Part shown: in pieces, positions 36,758-45,497 of the stretch
Numbering within the stretch: the first letter of the stretch is position 1
How the letters are laid out: every line of letters starts with the position of its first letter
Assembly (NCBI RefSeq): GCF_014219065.1
Contig: NZ_JACLGO010000016.1
Coordinates: 31,900-95,899, forward strand
From: Halopseudomonas xiamenensis
Lineage (GTDB): Bacteria; Pseudomonadota; Gammaproteobacteria; Pseudomonadales; Pseudomonadaceae
Reading direction: 5' to 3'
DNA length: 64,000 bases
Notes under the pieces: generated by a model
The model's input: the letters and a program-made list of their open reading frames with translations, nothing else
What the model was told of the DNA's origin: nothing
Database searches by the model: none
Program-made: the position numbers and the translations under genes

Positions 36758-38557
36758 ATGAAGCATCTGAGCGAACTGGCCGTGCCCGGCAGCGACCGGC
36801 GCCTGGAACTGACCGATCTGCTGAGCGCGCTGGTGCAGCAGGGACGCCTGGGTCAGGAGACGGCCGAGCAACTGAGCATGCTGCGGCGTTCGGCCACCGG
36901 CGCGACCGCCAAGCTGCATCCGTTGGAGTTCATCGCCGGGCAGGCACCGCAGGACCCGAGCCGTCCAGGCAAGACGCTGGATATCGAGTCGCTGAGCCGT
37001 TGGCTGGCCAGCGAGGCGGGTCAGCCGTTCTACCGCATCGATCCGTTGAAGATCAATGTCTCCGCCGTGACCCCGCTGATGTCCTTCGCCTTTGCCCAGC
37101 GCCACGGCATTCTCGCTGTGGACATCAACGAGCGCGAGGTGACCATCGCCAGCGCCCAGCCCTTCGTGCGTGGCTGGGAAGCCGACCTGGTGCATGTGCT
37201 CAAGCGCGATATCCGCCGGGTGGTGGCCAGCCCGGCGGATATCCAGCGCTATTCGGTGGAGTTCTACCGGCTGGCGCGCTCGGTGCATGGCGCCAATGCC
37301 ACGGACCAGAAGCTCAGTGCGGTCGGCAACTTCGAGCAGTTGCTGAACCTGGGCAGCATGGGTCAGGAGCCCGATGCGAACGATGCCCACGTGGTCAATA
37401 TCGTTGACTGGCTGTTCCAGTATGCCTTCGAGCAGCGCGCCAGCGACATCCATATCGAACCCAGGCGCGAGGCCGGCAGCGTACGCCTGCGCATCGATGG
37501 TGTATTGCATACTGTCTATCAGTTTCCGCTGCAGGTTGCGGTGGCGGTGGTCAGCCGCCTGAAGACCCTGGGGCGGATGAATGTCGCGGAAAAGCGCAAG
37601 CCGCAGGATGGCCGGGTCAAGACCAAGTCACCGCAGGGCAACGAGATCGAACTGCGCCTGTCGACCCTGCCGACCGCGTTTGGCGAGAAGATGGTCATGC
37701 GTATCTTCGACCCCGACGTGCTGCTGCGCAGTTTCGACCAACTGGGCTTTTCCGGCGAGGACCAGCGTCGCTGGCAGGGCATGGTCCAGCAGCCCAACGG
37801 CATCGTCCTGGTGACCGGTCCGACCGGCTCGGGCAAGACCACCACGCTGTACACCACGCTCAAGCAACTGGCGACCCCGGAGGTCAACGTCTGCACCATC
37901 GAAGACCCGATCGAGATGGTCGAAGACAGTTTCAACCAGATGCAGGTGCAGCACAATATCGAGCTGACCTTCGCCAGTGGCGTGCGTGCGCTGATGCGCC
38001 AGGACCCGGACATCATCATGGTCGGCGAGATCCGCGACCTGGAGACCGCGGAAATGGCGATCCAGGCGGCGTTGACCGGCCACCTGGTGCTGTCCACCCT
38101 GCACACCAACGATGCACCCAGTTCGGTGAGCCGGCTGATCGAACTGGGGGTGCCGGCCTACCTGATCAAGGCGACGGTGCTCGGGGTCATGGCCCAACGC
38201 CTGGTGCGCACCTTGTGTCCGCACTGCAAGGAGCCGGTGGAGATCGACGAACGCGACTGGCATGAACTGACCAAACCGTGGAACTCGCCGCTGCCCGGTC
38301 GCGCGCACCGCCCGGTCGGCTGTCCCGAATGCCGCGAAACCGGCTATCGCGGCAGGGCCGGGGTCTACGAGCTGATGCCGCTGAGCGACAGTCTCAAGCC
38401 GCTGGTGCAGGCCGATATCGATCTCAACGCCCTGCGCCGCCAGGCCTACCGCGAAGGCATGCACAGTCTGCGCCTGTCGGGGGCACAGAAGGTGGCCGCC
38501 GGGCTGACCACCATCGAGGAAGTGTTGCGGGTGACGCCGACCAGCCAGCAGGCCTAG
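36758..38557 (+). CDS. GspE/PilB-family secretion ATPase (orphan)
   Basis: The 599-aa hexameric ATPase is of the type II secretion/type IV pilus assembly kind. Seen in order: an N-terminal GspE domain, QRASDIHIEPRREAGSVRLR (about 227-246), Walker A GPTGSGKTTTLYTTL (about 354-368), the Asp box with CTIEDPIEMVEDSFNQMQV, Walker B with QDPDIIMVGEIRDLETAEMA, and a C-terminal zinc motif (CPHC at about 487-490, later CPEC). All catalytic parts are intact. No pilin, secretin or GspF/PilC gene is near. Start 36758 follows AGGGGGA; an in-frame ATG at 36737 is possible. Confidence 0.9.
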   Translation: MKHLSELAVPGSDRRLELTDLLSALVQQGRLGQETAEQLSMLRRSATGATAKLHPLEFIAGQAPQDPSRPGKTLDIESLSRWLASEAGQPFYRIDPLKINVSAVTPLMSFAFAQRHGILAVDINEREVTIASAQPFVRGWEADLVHVLKRDIRRVVASPADIQRYSVEFYRLARSVHGANATDQKLSAVGNFEQLLNLGSMGQEPDANDAHVVNIVDWLFQYAFEQRASDIHIEPRREAGSVRLRIDGVLHTVYQFPLQVAVAVVSRLKTLGRMNVAEKRKPQDGRVKTKSPQGNEIELRLSTLPTAFGEKMVMRIFDPDVLLRSFDQLGFSGEDQRRWQGMVQQPNGIVLVTGPTGSGKTTTLYTTLKQLATPEVNVCTIEDPIEMVEDSFNQMQVQHNIELTFASGVRALMRQDPDIIMVGEIRDLETAEMAIQAALTGHLVLSTLHTNDAPSSVSRLIELGVPAYLIKATVLGVMAQRLVRTLCPHCKEPVEIDERDWHELTKPWNSPLPGRAHRPVGCPECRETGYRGRAGVYELMPLSDSLKPLVQADIDLNALRRQAYREGMHSLRLSGAQKVAAGLTTIEEVLRVTPTSQQA

Positions 38558-38572
38558 GGTCTGTTGACGTTT
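38556..38572. repeat. Solo end of the 267-bp MITE-like element
   Basis: The 17 bases AGGGTCTGTTGACGTTT are identical to the terminal inverted-repeat ends of the element at 53271-53537. Here they occur once, between the convergent gspE-like and BASS genes. The sequence overlaps both stop codons (TAG at 38555-38557; TAA on the minus strand at 38571-38573). It looks like a relic or single end of the same element. Confidence 0.65.
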
Positions 38573-39494
38573 ACCGCGCGGGTGGAGCATCGTCCATGGC
38601 GGCTGAATCCTGGACTCCATGTGCCATCTCGCATGAGGCATGGCGGCGCCGCCGGAATGCCACCACCGCCATGGCCGTCACATACATCACCATCGAGTAG
38701 AGTGCGGCGGGTACTGCCAGCCGTTGGTCCTGCAGGAAGCTGGTAGCCACCAGAATCGCCAGGGTGCTGTTCTGGATACCCATTTCCAGGGTGATCGATG
38801 TGGTTTGGGCGGAGTTCAGGCGCATGGCCAGCGCCGCCAGCAGGCCGACCGCCATCATGATCAGGTTGAGCAACAGCACCGCCGGTCCGCTGTAGGACAG
38901 CGTCGGCAGCAGGTTACCGCCTTCACGATACAGAATCAGCAGTATCAGGACGGCCATGAACAGCGCGCCGAACAGGCTGATCTTCGGCTCCAGCCAATGC
39001 GCCAGGCGGGCGCTGCGCGCGCGTACCCACATACCCAGTGCCACCGGCAGAAGGGTCATCAGCAATAGGCTCAGCATCATCTTCGACACCGGAATCTGCA
39101 CGTTCTGATAACCATCGGAAAACACCAGGAAGGCCAGCCCGACCACCAGTGGAATGGTGACGATGGCCAGCAGACTGTTGACCGCGGTCAGGCTCACCGA
39201 CAATGCCAGATCGCCGCGCGCCAGATAGGTCACCAGATTGGACGTGGCACCGCCGGGACAGGCCGCCAGCAGCACCAGGCCGATCGCCAGCACCGGGGTG
39301 GGCATCAGCCAGGCGGCGAGGGCGAAGCCGACCAGCGGCAACGCCAGCATCTGGCCGCCCAGCCCCACCAGTGCAGCGCGGGGAGAGCGGAAAATGCGGG
39401 TAAAGTCGCCGGGGGTGAGCGTCAGCCCCATCCCCAGCATGATGATGAACAAGCACAGGGGGAGTACCACCTGTGATAACAGATCGCCGGCCAT
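38571..39494 (-). CDS. Bile acid:sodium symporter (BASS) family transporter
   Basis: The 307-aa membrane protein has about nine hydrophobic helices. It contains the BASS/NTCP signature LVLLAACPGGATSNLVTYLA (about residues 74-93), where PGG...SN contributes to sodium and substrate binding. The N-terminal LFIIMLGMGLTLTPGDF also fits. Substrates in bacteria vary (organic acids, pantoate, taurocholate) and none can be assigned. The last codons may have been remodelled, because the stop lies in a solo repeat end. It diverges from a LysR gene that may control it. Confidence 0.88.
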   Translation of the reverse strand: MAGDLLSQVVLPLCLFIIMLGMGLTLTPGDFTRIFRSPRAALVGLGGQMLALPLVGFALAAWLMPTPVLAIGLVLLAACPGGATSNLVTYLARGDLALSVSLTAVNSLLAIVTIPLVVGLAFLVFSDGYQNVQIPVSKMMLSLLLMTLLPVALGMWVRARSARLAHWLEPKISLFGALFMAVLILLILYREGGNLLPTLSYSGPAVLLLNLIMMAVGLLAALAMRLNSAQTTSITLEMGIQNSTLAILVATSFLQDQRLAVPAALYSMVMYVTAMAVVAFRRRRHASCEMAHGVQDSAAMDDAPPAR

Positions 39495-39655
39495 GGTCAG
39501 TCCTTGCCGGTTGCGGGCATGGCCCGTCTGTCCCGGCTTGTGGTTATTGTTTCGGGAGATGAATCAGTCGCACTGATCGGGTTGCTTGTCCGATCATCCC
39601 GGCACAGTAACCTGCAACGACCTATGTGTATAATGTAGTTTTTTCAGGCGAAACA
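39495..39655. promoter_or_regulatory. Divergent promoter region, BASS transporter / LysR regulator
   Basis: This 161-base gap between divergent genes should hold both promoters and the LysR operator. TGTGTATAATGTAG (about 39624-39637) gives a TATAAT -10 box for the LysR gene. I did not find a clear T-N11-A dyad that I would defend as the operator. Confidence 0.4.
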
Positions 39656-40606
39656 ATGAGCGAAATTCATTCGAAAGGCGATCTCAACCTGTTTCGCGTT
39701 CTGCTTGCGGTGGCCGACAGTGGCAGTACCAGCGAGGCTGGAGCACAGCTGAATCTGTCGCAGTCGGCGGTCTCCCATGCCCTGCGTCGGCTGCGCGAGA
39801 TGCTCGGTGACCCGCTGTTCGTCAAGCATGGTCGGCAACTGGTGATGACCGCGCATACCCGCAGCATCCTGCCGGAGGTGCGTGCGGCCCTTGAGCAGCT
39901 CGCCGGCACCACCCTGCGCAATGCTCCCTTCGACCCGACGCAGTCAGCCATGATCTTCCGCTGCGGCCTGCGCGATGCCCTCGAGTTTCTGCTGATGCCG
40001 GCGCTGATGCAACGCGCCCGGCAGCGGCGCTGGCAGGTGCGCTTTCGCAGCCAGCGGGTGCCGGGTGAAGATATCGAAGCGCGGATACTGTCCGGTGCGC
40101 TGGACATGGCGGTCGGCCTGGAATACCCGGTCAGCGAGCAACTGGCCAGCCGCGAGCTGCTGAAGGAGGAACTGTGCGTCATGGTCGGCCCCGGCCATCC
40201 GGCCTATGCCAGTGGTGCGCTGAGCCTGCAGGACTACACCCACAGTGAGCAGGTATTGGTCACCCTCGCCGAGCACGAACGCGCGCTGGTCGACCAGGAT
40301 CTGCTCGGCATCGGTGGTCAGCAACGCCGCATCGCCCTGCATTGTGAACACTACCACGCCGCCGCGCAGGTGGTTGCCCAGACCGATCTGCTGCTGACCA
40401 TGCCACGCAGCTACGCGCAAAGCCTGGCCCGGCTCAACGGCAATCGCCTGCTGCCGGTACCCTTCGCCTGCCGCAGCATCCCGGTGCGCCTGTACTGGCG
40501 CAAGTCACTCGGCCAGGAACCCTATATGCGCTGGTTGATGACGGAGCTGGAAGAGCTGTTGCAGGAAATGCAGGGCAGGGCAGCAAAATCCACCGGTCGT
40601 GCCTGA
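39656..40606 (+). CDS. LysR-family transcriptional regulator
   Basis: The 316-aa regulator has an N-terminal winged helix-turn-helix (about residues 8-66): AGAQLNLSQSAVSHALRRLR is the recognition region, followed by DPLFVKHGRQLVMT. The rest is a periplasmic-binding-protein-like effector domain. It is transcribed away from the BASS transporter gene, so it probably regulates that gene and itself; the effector is unknown. The ATG at 39656 was chosen over the upstream ATG at 39626 because AGGCGA precedes it and family N-termini begin here. Confidence 0.9.
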   Translation: MSEIHSKGDLNLFRVLLAVADSGSTSEAGAQLNLSQSAVSHALRRLREMLGDPLFVKHGRQLVMTAHTRSILPEVRAALEQLAGTTLRNAPFDPTQSAMIFRCGLRDALEFLLMPALMQRARQRRWQVRFRSQRVPGEDIEARILSGALDMAVGLEYPVSEQLASRELLKEELCVMVGPGHPAYASGALSLQDYTHSEQVLVTLAEHERALVDQDLLGIGGQQRRIALHCEHYHAAAQVVAQTDLLLTMPRSYAQSLARLNGNRLLPVPFACRSIPVRLYWRKSLGQEPYMRWLMTELEELLQEMQGRAAKSTGRA

Positions 40607-40679
40607 CCGTCCCCGGTGCGACTGGCGATGAAGCGCTAACAGGCCCTAGAATGCAGCATCCGCCGTTCAGGAACCTCAC

Positions 40680-41522
40680 ATGAATTACCGCCACAGCTTC
40701 CACGCCGGCAATCACGCCGATGTCCTCAAGCATGCCATCCTGCTGCGCATGGTCACCCTGATGCAGCGCAAGGAGGCTCCCCTGTGCTATCTGGACAGTC
40801 ATGCCGGCACCGCGCTGTATGACCTGCACGGCGAGGATGCCAGCCGTACCGGGGAGTATCTGGAAGGCATCGGTCGGTTATGGAGCCGGGACGATTTGCC
40901 CGAGCTGTTGCTCGCCTACCGCGATGCGGTGGCGCGCCACAATACCGATGGGCTGCTACGCTTGTATCCAGGCTCGCCACAACTGGTGGCCGATGCACTG
41001 CGTGAGCAGGACCGCATGATTCTCAGCGAACTGCACCCCGAGGATGCGCTGACGCTGAAAGATCATTTTGCCGACGAGCCGCGTATCGCCACGCACCAGC
41101 GTGATGGCTACGAGTTGCCCAAGGCCTTCCTGCCGGTGGCGGAGAAACGCGCCTTGTGGCTGCTCGACCCGCCATTCGAGAAGTCCGATGACCTGCAGCG
41201 CTGCCTCGCCGCCATGCAGGTCGGCATCCAGCGCATGCGCCAGACGGTGATCGCGCTGTGGTATCCGATCAAGGATCAGCGCCTGCTGCGTGAGTTCTAC
41301 CAGGGCATCGCCGCTGCAGGGCTGCCCAAGGTGCTGCGGGTCGAGCTGAATGTGCGGCCAGTCGATACCAGCCTGGGTCTCAATGGCTCGGGACTGATGC
41401 TGGTCAACCCGCCATGGCCATTATGGGAGGAGTTGGAGCAGACCCTGCCCTGGCTCGCTGCGCAGCTGGCCCAGTCCGGGACGGGTGGCTGGCGCATGGA
41501 CTGGCTGGCGGGTCAGCCCTGA
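40680..41522 (+). CDS. rlmJ: 23S rRNA (adenine2030-N6)-methyltransferase
   Basis: The 280-aa RlmJ (formerly DUF519) methylates A2030 of 23S rRNA at N6. The N-terminus MNYRHSFHAGNHADVLKHAI is the family hallmark, and LLDPPFEKSDD (about residues 161-171) is the N6-adenine methyltransferase motif IV. Length equals E. coli RlmJ (280). It has its own 73-base upstream gap and no obvious operon partner. Confidence 0.95.
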   Translation: MNYRHSFHAGNHADVLKHAILLRMVTLMQRKEAPLCYLDSHAGTALYDLHGEDASRTGEYLEGIGRLWSRDDLPELLLAYRDAVARHNTDGLLRLYPGSPQLVADALREQDRMILSELHPEDALTLKDHFADEPRIATHQRDGYELPKAFLPVAEKRALWLLDPPFEKSDDLQRCLAAMQVGIQRMRQTVIALWYPIKDQRLLREFYQGIAAAGLPKVLRVELNVRPVDTSLGLNGSGLMLVNPPWPLWEELEQTLPWLAAQLAQSGTGGWRMDWLAGQP

Positions 41523-41630
41523 GTGGGCTGATTTGCAAAAAAGCGGGAACATGCCGCAGGCCCCGGGGGTCAAGTATTGTGTCGATGTGTTGAACACGAC
41601 TTATCCGAAGCTATCAAGGAGCGCATGAAT

Positions 41631-41948
41631 ATGACTGCTGTTGACAAGAACGGAACCGTGACGAAGCAAAACGATGTCAGCAAGAAAGAAGAAATCGACT
41701 CTGGTAAGGAAGCGGTGGCGGCTGCCTACAGCAAGTTGATGGAAGCCAAGGAACACTTCAAGCATGCAGCCGAAGCCGCCGGGATGGACTGGAAACAGGA
41801 CGCCGAGGGGCAGCTGATGAAGGGCAAGGCCAAGGCTGAAGAGCTATGTGACCAAGCCAACAGCTACCTGCACGACAAGCCGCTGGCGACGCTCGGTCTT
41901 GCCTTTGCCGCCGGTTTCCTGGTCTCGCAGCTCATGTCCAAGAAATGA
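41631..41948 (+). CDS. DUF883 (YqjD/ElaB) membrane-anchored protein
   Basis: The 105-aa protein has a charged helical N-terminal part and one C-terminal membrane helix (PLATLGLAFAAGFLVSQLMSKK). This is the DUF883 layout of E. coli YqjD, ElaB and YgaM, which are inner-membrane proteins reported to bind ribosomes in stationary phase. Start 41631 gives a 9-base spacing from AAGGAG; 41625 (two residues longer) would leave only 3 bases. Its stop overlaps the next start (ATGA). With the next two genes it resembles the yqjD-yqjE-yqjK operon. Confidence 0.85.
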   Translation: MTAVDKNGTVTKQNDVSKKEEIDSGKEAVAAAYSKLMEAKEHFKHAAEAAGMDWKQDAEGQLMKGKAKAEELCDQANSYLHDKPLATLGLAFAAGFLVSQLMSKK

Positions 41949-42415
41949 CCGGTATTCCCGGAGAGAATACGCCTGAAAGCGGCGATGTCGGCGGCCAGGA
42001 GCAGCGCCGACAGCCGCTGACGGCTGAGCTCAAGTCGTCATTGGAATGGCTGGAGCATGCCGCGCTGGCAGGCGGCGATCTGGTTCGCCTGGCGGGGCTG
42101 GAGCTGCGTCTGGCCGCGGGCGACTCCGGGCGACTGGTGGTGTTGGGGTTGGTCATGCTGCCCATTGCACTGCTGGCCTGGATCGGCCTTTCCGTGCTGT
42201 TGGCGTGGCTGGTATTCGCCTGGCTTGGCTCCCAGGCGCTGGCTATCGGGACGTTCATCGTTGTACAGGTAGTGGCATTGGGAATCATGGCGGCCTATTG
42301 CAAGAAATTTGCGAAGAGCCTGTCCTTCCCGGCAACCAACCGGCAACTGAAAGCGCTGAAGGAGCAAGTGAATGGGACGCAAGACGCTGGAAAATCAGAT
42401 CCGGCAGCTGGATGA
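41945..42415 (+). CDS. YqjE-like membrane protein (phage-holin III superfamily domain)
   Basis: The 156-aa protein has a polar N-terminus, an amphipathic stretch (SSLEWLEHAALAGGDLVRLA), and two adjacent membrane helices (about residues 60-85 and 90-117). A charged C-terminus follows. The domain is named after a phage holin but is common in chromosomal yqjDE-type operons; nothing else here is phage-like. Coupled to the upstream DUF883 gene (ATGA) and overlapping the next gene by 44 bases. The function is unknown. Confidence 0.8.
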   Translation: MTGIPGENTPESGDVGGQEQRRQPLTAELKSSLEWLEHAALAGGDLVRLAGLELRLAAGDSGRLVVLGLVMLPIALLAWIGLSVLLAWLVFAWLGSQALAIGTFIVVQVVALGIMAAYCKKFAKSLSFPATNRQLKALKEQVNGTQDAGKSDPAAG

Positions 42416-42650
42416 CCAGCTTGCCATCGAGCTTGCCCTGCTCAAGCTCGATGGGCGGGAGCGCTCTACCGCATTGCAACGGGTACCGCCGCTGTATTGG
42501 GTCGCCGCAAGCCTGGCGGCGGGGCTGCTCGCCGGTAAGCTGATCGGGTCCAATGGGCCGAAATTGCTGATCAGCCAGGGTGGCAACCTGTTCCGCCTGG
42601 CCAGTCTGCTGATGCCGAGTCTGGCTGTCGCCAGCAACGTTTCCGAATAA
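42372..42650 (+). CDS. Small membrane-associated protein, YqjK position
   Basis: The 92-aa protein has a polar helical N-terminus (MGRKTLENQIRQLDDQLAIE) and one or two weakly hydrophobic segments (about residues 42-58 and 68-88). I do not recognise a family by sequence. By position it is the third gene of a yqjD-yqjE-yqjK-like operon, overlapping the YqjE-like gene by 44 bases. A hairpin at 42665-42688 follows. Confidence 0.7.
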   Translation: MGRKTLENQIRQLDDQLAIELALLKLDGRERSTALQRVPPLYWVAASLAAGLLAGKLIGSNGPKLLISQGGNLFRLASLLMPSLAVASNVSE

Positions 42651-42664
42651 GTCAGGGTAACTTC

Positions 42665-42688
42665 TGGGCGGCGGGGTAGCGCCGCCCA
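42665..42688. terminator. Hairpin between convergent YqjK-like and mnhG genes
   Basis: TGGGCGGC (42665-42672) and GCCGCCCA (42681-42688) form an 8-bp GC-rich stem with an 8-base loop in the 54-base gap. No T-run follows, so termination is plausible but unproven. Confidence 0.4.
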
Positions 42689-42704
42689 TCATCCTGTCCA
42701 GCCG

Positions 42705-43088
42705 TTATTCATCATCCGGGAACTGATAGGCATCGATCTTGCCGCTGTCGGGCTTGCGTGCGCGCAGATCGCGATACACCCCGGCACGCATCACCATCAT
42801 CGATACCACTGGCGCCGTCAGCAGGACGAAGGCGGTGATCAGCAGTTCATGCACCACCGGTCGCTCCTCGGTACCGCTGAAGTACAGCATGGAGGAGATC
42901 AGGAAGCAGCCGGTGCCGACGGTAATGAACACCGCCGGACCATGAATACGCTGGTAGAAATTCGGTAGGCGCAGCAGACCCAGGGCGCCAATGAAGGTGA
43001 TCAGGCCACCCAGTACCAGTAGCAGGGCGATGGGGATCGCCAGCCACGGGGAAAGGGCGCTCATCGGCTCGGTGAGGAAACTGCTCAT
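42705..43088 (-). CDS. mnhG: Na+/H+ antiporter subunit G (MrpG)
   Basis: The 127-aa subunit of the Mrp antiporter has three membrane helices. It shows the family core LITFIGALGLLRLPNFYQRI (about residues 29-48) and HELLITAFVLLTAPVVSMM. It is the last gene of a six-gene operon in A(B)-C-D-E-F-G order. The start at 43088 overlaps the mnhF stop (ATGA). Confidence 0.92.
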   Translation of the reverse strand: MSSFLTEPMSALSPWLAIPIALLLVLGGLITFIGALGLLRLPNFYQRIHGPAVFITVGTGCFLISSMLYFSGTEERPVVHELLITAFVLLTAPVVSMMVMRAGVYRDLRARKPDSGKIDAYQFPDDE

Positions 43089-43366
43089 TCGATGATCTCC
43101 CCGCGCATCAGGAACTTGGCCAGGGCAATGGATGAGACGAAGCCGGTCAGCGCTATCACCAGCGCTGCTTCGAAGTACACCATGCTCGAGAAGCGCACGC
43201 CCAGCAGCAGGATGAACAGCATCGCCACCATCCACAATGAATCCAGTGCCAGCACCCGGTCCTGGGCGGTGGGGCCGCGCAGCAGGCGGATGGCACAGAA
43301 GATCAGCGCCAGCAGCACGCACAGCTGGGCGAAACCGAGCGCCAGTGTCAGCATCAGGCCTGTCAT
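43085..43366 (-). CDS. mnhF: Na+/H+ antiporter subunit F (MrpF)
   Basis: The 93-aa, three-helix subunit has the MrpF core IRLLRGPTAQDRVLALDSLW at about residues 26-45. The start at 43366 (MTGLMLTLALGF) overlaps the mnhE stop (ATGA), and its own stop overlaps mnhG. Such small subunits are needed for assembly of the membrane complex. Confidence 0.92.
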   Translation of the reverse strand: MTGLMLTLALGFAQLCVLLALIFCAIRLLRGPTAQDRVLALDSLWMVAMLFILLLGVRFSSMVYFEAALVIALTGFVSSIALAKFLMRGEIIE

Positions 43367-43860
43367 GCTTTCTCCTGTTCGAAAATCTCGATCAAGGGGC
43401 TTTCCAGCCTGGTCTTGATCATGTTCACCCACCAGGCCGCATCGTGCAGGTCGAATACATGCAGTGCCAGGTCGTTACTGCCTGGAATGATCTCTACCCA
43501 GACGGTGCCGGGAGTGGAGTTGATGATGCACGCCAGCACCGCCAGGCCATGGGGATCACGCAGGTCCAGGGGGATGCGGATGAACTGCGAATTGAGGCGG
43601 CCCCGGCCGAACAGGATCAGTGTGCAGACGTTGAAGCACGAGCGCAGGATCTCGATCAGCGCATAGATGGTCAGGCGAATGATGGTCAGCGGCCGTGATA
43701 CCCGCGCCGGCGTCGGCCGCAGCGGTGCGATCAGCAGGGGGACGGCGATGGCGATGATCGCCCCGAGCAGCAGGTGCGCCGGCTCGATGCTCTGGTTGAG
43801 CATCAGCCACAGCAGCAACAGGGCCAGCGACATCAGCGGAGTAGGCAGCCAGCGTTTCAT
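43363..43860 (-). CDS. mnhE: Na+/H+ antiporter subunit E (MrpE)
   Basis: The 165-aa subunit starts MKRWLPTPLMSLALLLLWL. It has N-terminal membrane helices and a soluble C-terminal part with the conserved LACIINSTPGTVWVEIIPG at about residues 108-126. Start and stop overlap mnhD and mnhF by 4 bases each. Confidence 0.92.
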   Translation of the reverse strand: MKRWLPTPLMSLALLLLWLMLNQSIEPAHLLLGAIIAIAVPLLIAPLRPTPARVSRPLTIIRLTIYALIEILRSCFNVCTLILFGRGRLNSQFIRIPLDLRDPHGLAVLACIINSTPGTVWVEIIPGSNDLALHVFDLHDAAWWVNMIKTRLESPLIEIFEQEKA

Positions 43861-45497
43861 TGCTCTACTCCTGCGGTGCTCACGACACCGGGTACCGCGG
43901 GGCTCGACAGCACGCGCTCGATATACAGCTGCGGTTGATGCAGGGTGGCGGAGGCGCGTTCCATATAGCGGCTGGTCGGCCCGGCCGCCACGCTCATCAC
44001 CACGCACAGCAGCAACAACGCCAGCACCGGTGCAGCTTCACTCAGTTGCAGGCGCGGGGCCTTGGCATCCGGCGTGGCCCAGAAGGTGCGTACGCCGAAG
44101 CGCATCAGCGAGATGATCGCTGCCAGCCCCGAGATGATGATCAGCGCCAGCATGGTCCAGGCCAGCGGGCCGGCCATGTACAGGTTGTCGACGAACAGCC
44201 CGGTCGGGTTGAGCAGCGCATGGAACAGCGCGAACTTGGCCAGGAAGCCGGACAGCGGCGGCAGGCCGGCGATGATCAGCGCACAGGCGAAGAACGACAG
44301 GCCGAGGAAGGCCATCGCTGCGGGAATCACCACCCCGGCGGACTCCTCGGGGTCGTCGTCGATGGCGAAGGCTTCCATGGTCAGCGCCAGCATCGCCGCG
44401 CTGGGCTTGCGAATGCGTTCGACCAGCTCGATCAGCAGCACGAACGCTGCTACCGCCAGGGTCGAGCTGACCAGATAGAACAGCGCGGCGCCGACGACCT
44501 TCTGTTCACCATAACCGACCGCCGCCAGCAGCGTACCGGAGGAAATGATCGCGCTGAAACCGGCCATGCGCCCCAATTCCTGGCTGCCCAGCAGACCTAT
44601 GGTGCCAAAGACCAGGGTGAGCAGGCCGCCAACCACCAGCGCGGTACCGGAAATCGCCCCGAGCGAAGCTTCCTGCTCGGCAAATACCAGCAGCCACAGG
44701 CGCAGCAGCACATAGACGCCGACCTTGGTCATCAGCACCAGCATCGCTGCCACTGGCGGCGCCGCTGCAGCATAGGTGGTGGGTAGCCAGAACCCCAGCG
44801 GCCACATGGCGCTCTTGGTCAGGAAGGCGATGGCCAGCACCGCGGCCCCGACTTCCAGCAGCAGCCGCTCGCTGTCGCCCAGGTTGGCGGCGCGCACCGC
44901 CAGGTCGGCCATGTTCAGGGTGCCGGCGGCGGCATAGATGAGTGCCACGCCGATCAGGAAAAACGATGAGGCGACCAGGTTGACCACCACGTACTGCATG
45001 CTGGCGCGCACCCGGTTGGCCTGCAGGCCGAGCAGCAGCAGGCCGTAGGAGGCCGCCAGCATGATCTCGAAGAACACGAACAGGTTGAACAGGTCGCCGG
45101 TGATGAAGGAGCCGTTGATCCCCGCCAGCAGGAACTGGAACAGTGAATGGAAGTGCACACCGGCTCGGCTCCAGCGGCGGTAGGAGAACAGCAGCGCCGC
45201 CACCGCGATGACCGCCGCCAGGGTCAGCATCAGCGCCGACAAGCGGTCCACCACCAGTGCGATACCGAAGGGGGCTATCCAGTTGGCGGCCAGGTAGACG
45301 CCCACGCCGTTGGGCCAGATCTCCTTGTCGGTGATCCAGAACAGGGTGATGGCGGTGGCCAGCAGCGCCAGGGTGCCGATCAGGTTGACGGCATACTTGA
45401 GCTGTTGCTGGCGGCCGCTGAGCAGTACCAGCGCCGCGGCGAACAGCAGCGGCAGCAGGATGGGCAGCAGGATCAGTTGGTCAGCCCAGAAACTCAT
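43857..45497 (-). CDS. mnhD: Na+/H+ antiporter subunit D (MrpD)
   Basis: The 546-aa subunit is related to the proton-pumping subunits NuoM/NuoN of complex I, with about 14 membrane helices. The core region FLTKSAMWPLGFWLPTTYAA (about residues 225-244) carries the conserved lysine of the ion channel. The C-terminal tail is longer than the membrane part requires. The start overlaps the mnhC stop. Confidence 0.93.
   Translation of the reverse strand: MSFWADQLILLPILLPLLFAAALVLLSGRQQQLKYAVNLIGTLALLATAITLFWITDKEIWPNGVGVYLAANWIAPFGIALVVDRLSALMLTLAAVIAVAALLFSYRRWSRAGVHFHSLFQFLLAGINGSFITGDLFNLFVFFEIMLAASYGLLLLGLQANRVRASMQYVVVNLVASSFFLIGVALIYAAAGTLNMADLAVRAANLGDSERLLLEVGAAVLAIAFLTKSAMWPLGFWLPTTYAAAAPPVAAMLVLMTKVGVYVLLRLWLLVFAEQEASLGAISGTALVVGGLLTLVFGTIGLLGSQELGRMAGFSAIISSGTLLAAVGYGEQKVVGAALFYLVSSTLAVAAFVLLIELVERIRKPSAAMLALTMEAFAIDDDPEESAGVVIPAAMAFLGLSFFACALIIAGLPPLSGFLAKFALFHALLNPTGLFVDNLYMAGPLAWTMLALIIISGLAAIISLMRFGVRTFWATPDAKAPRLQLSEAAPVLALLLLCVVMSVAAGPTSRYMERASATLHQPQLYIERVLSSPAVPGVVSTAGVEQ

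Noticed and set aside
41945..42415. Phage holin, suggesting a prophage remnant
   Set aside because: The domain is holin-superfamily in name only; the operon matches the chromosomal YqjD-YqjE-type arrangement and no phage genes are near.
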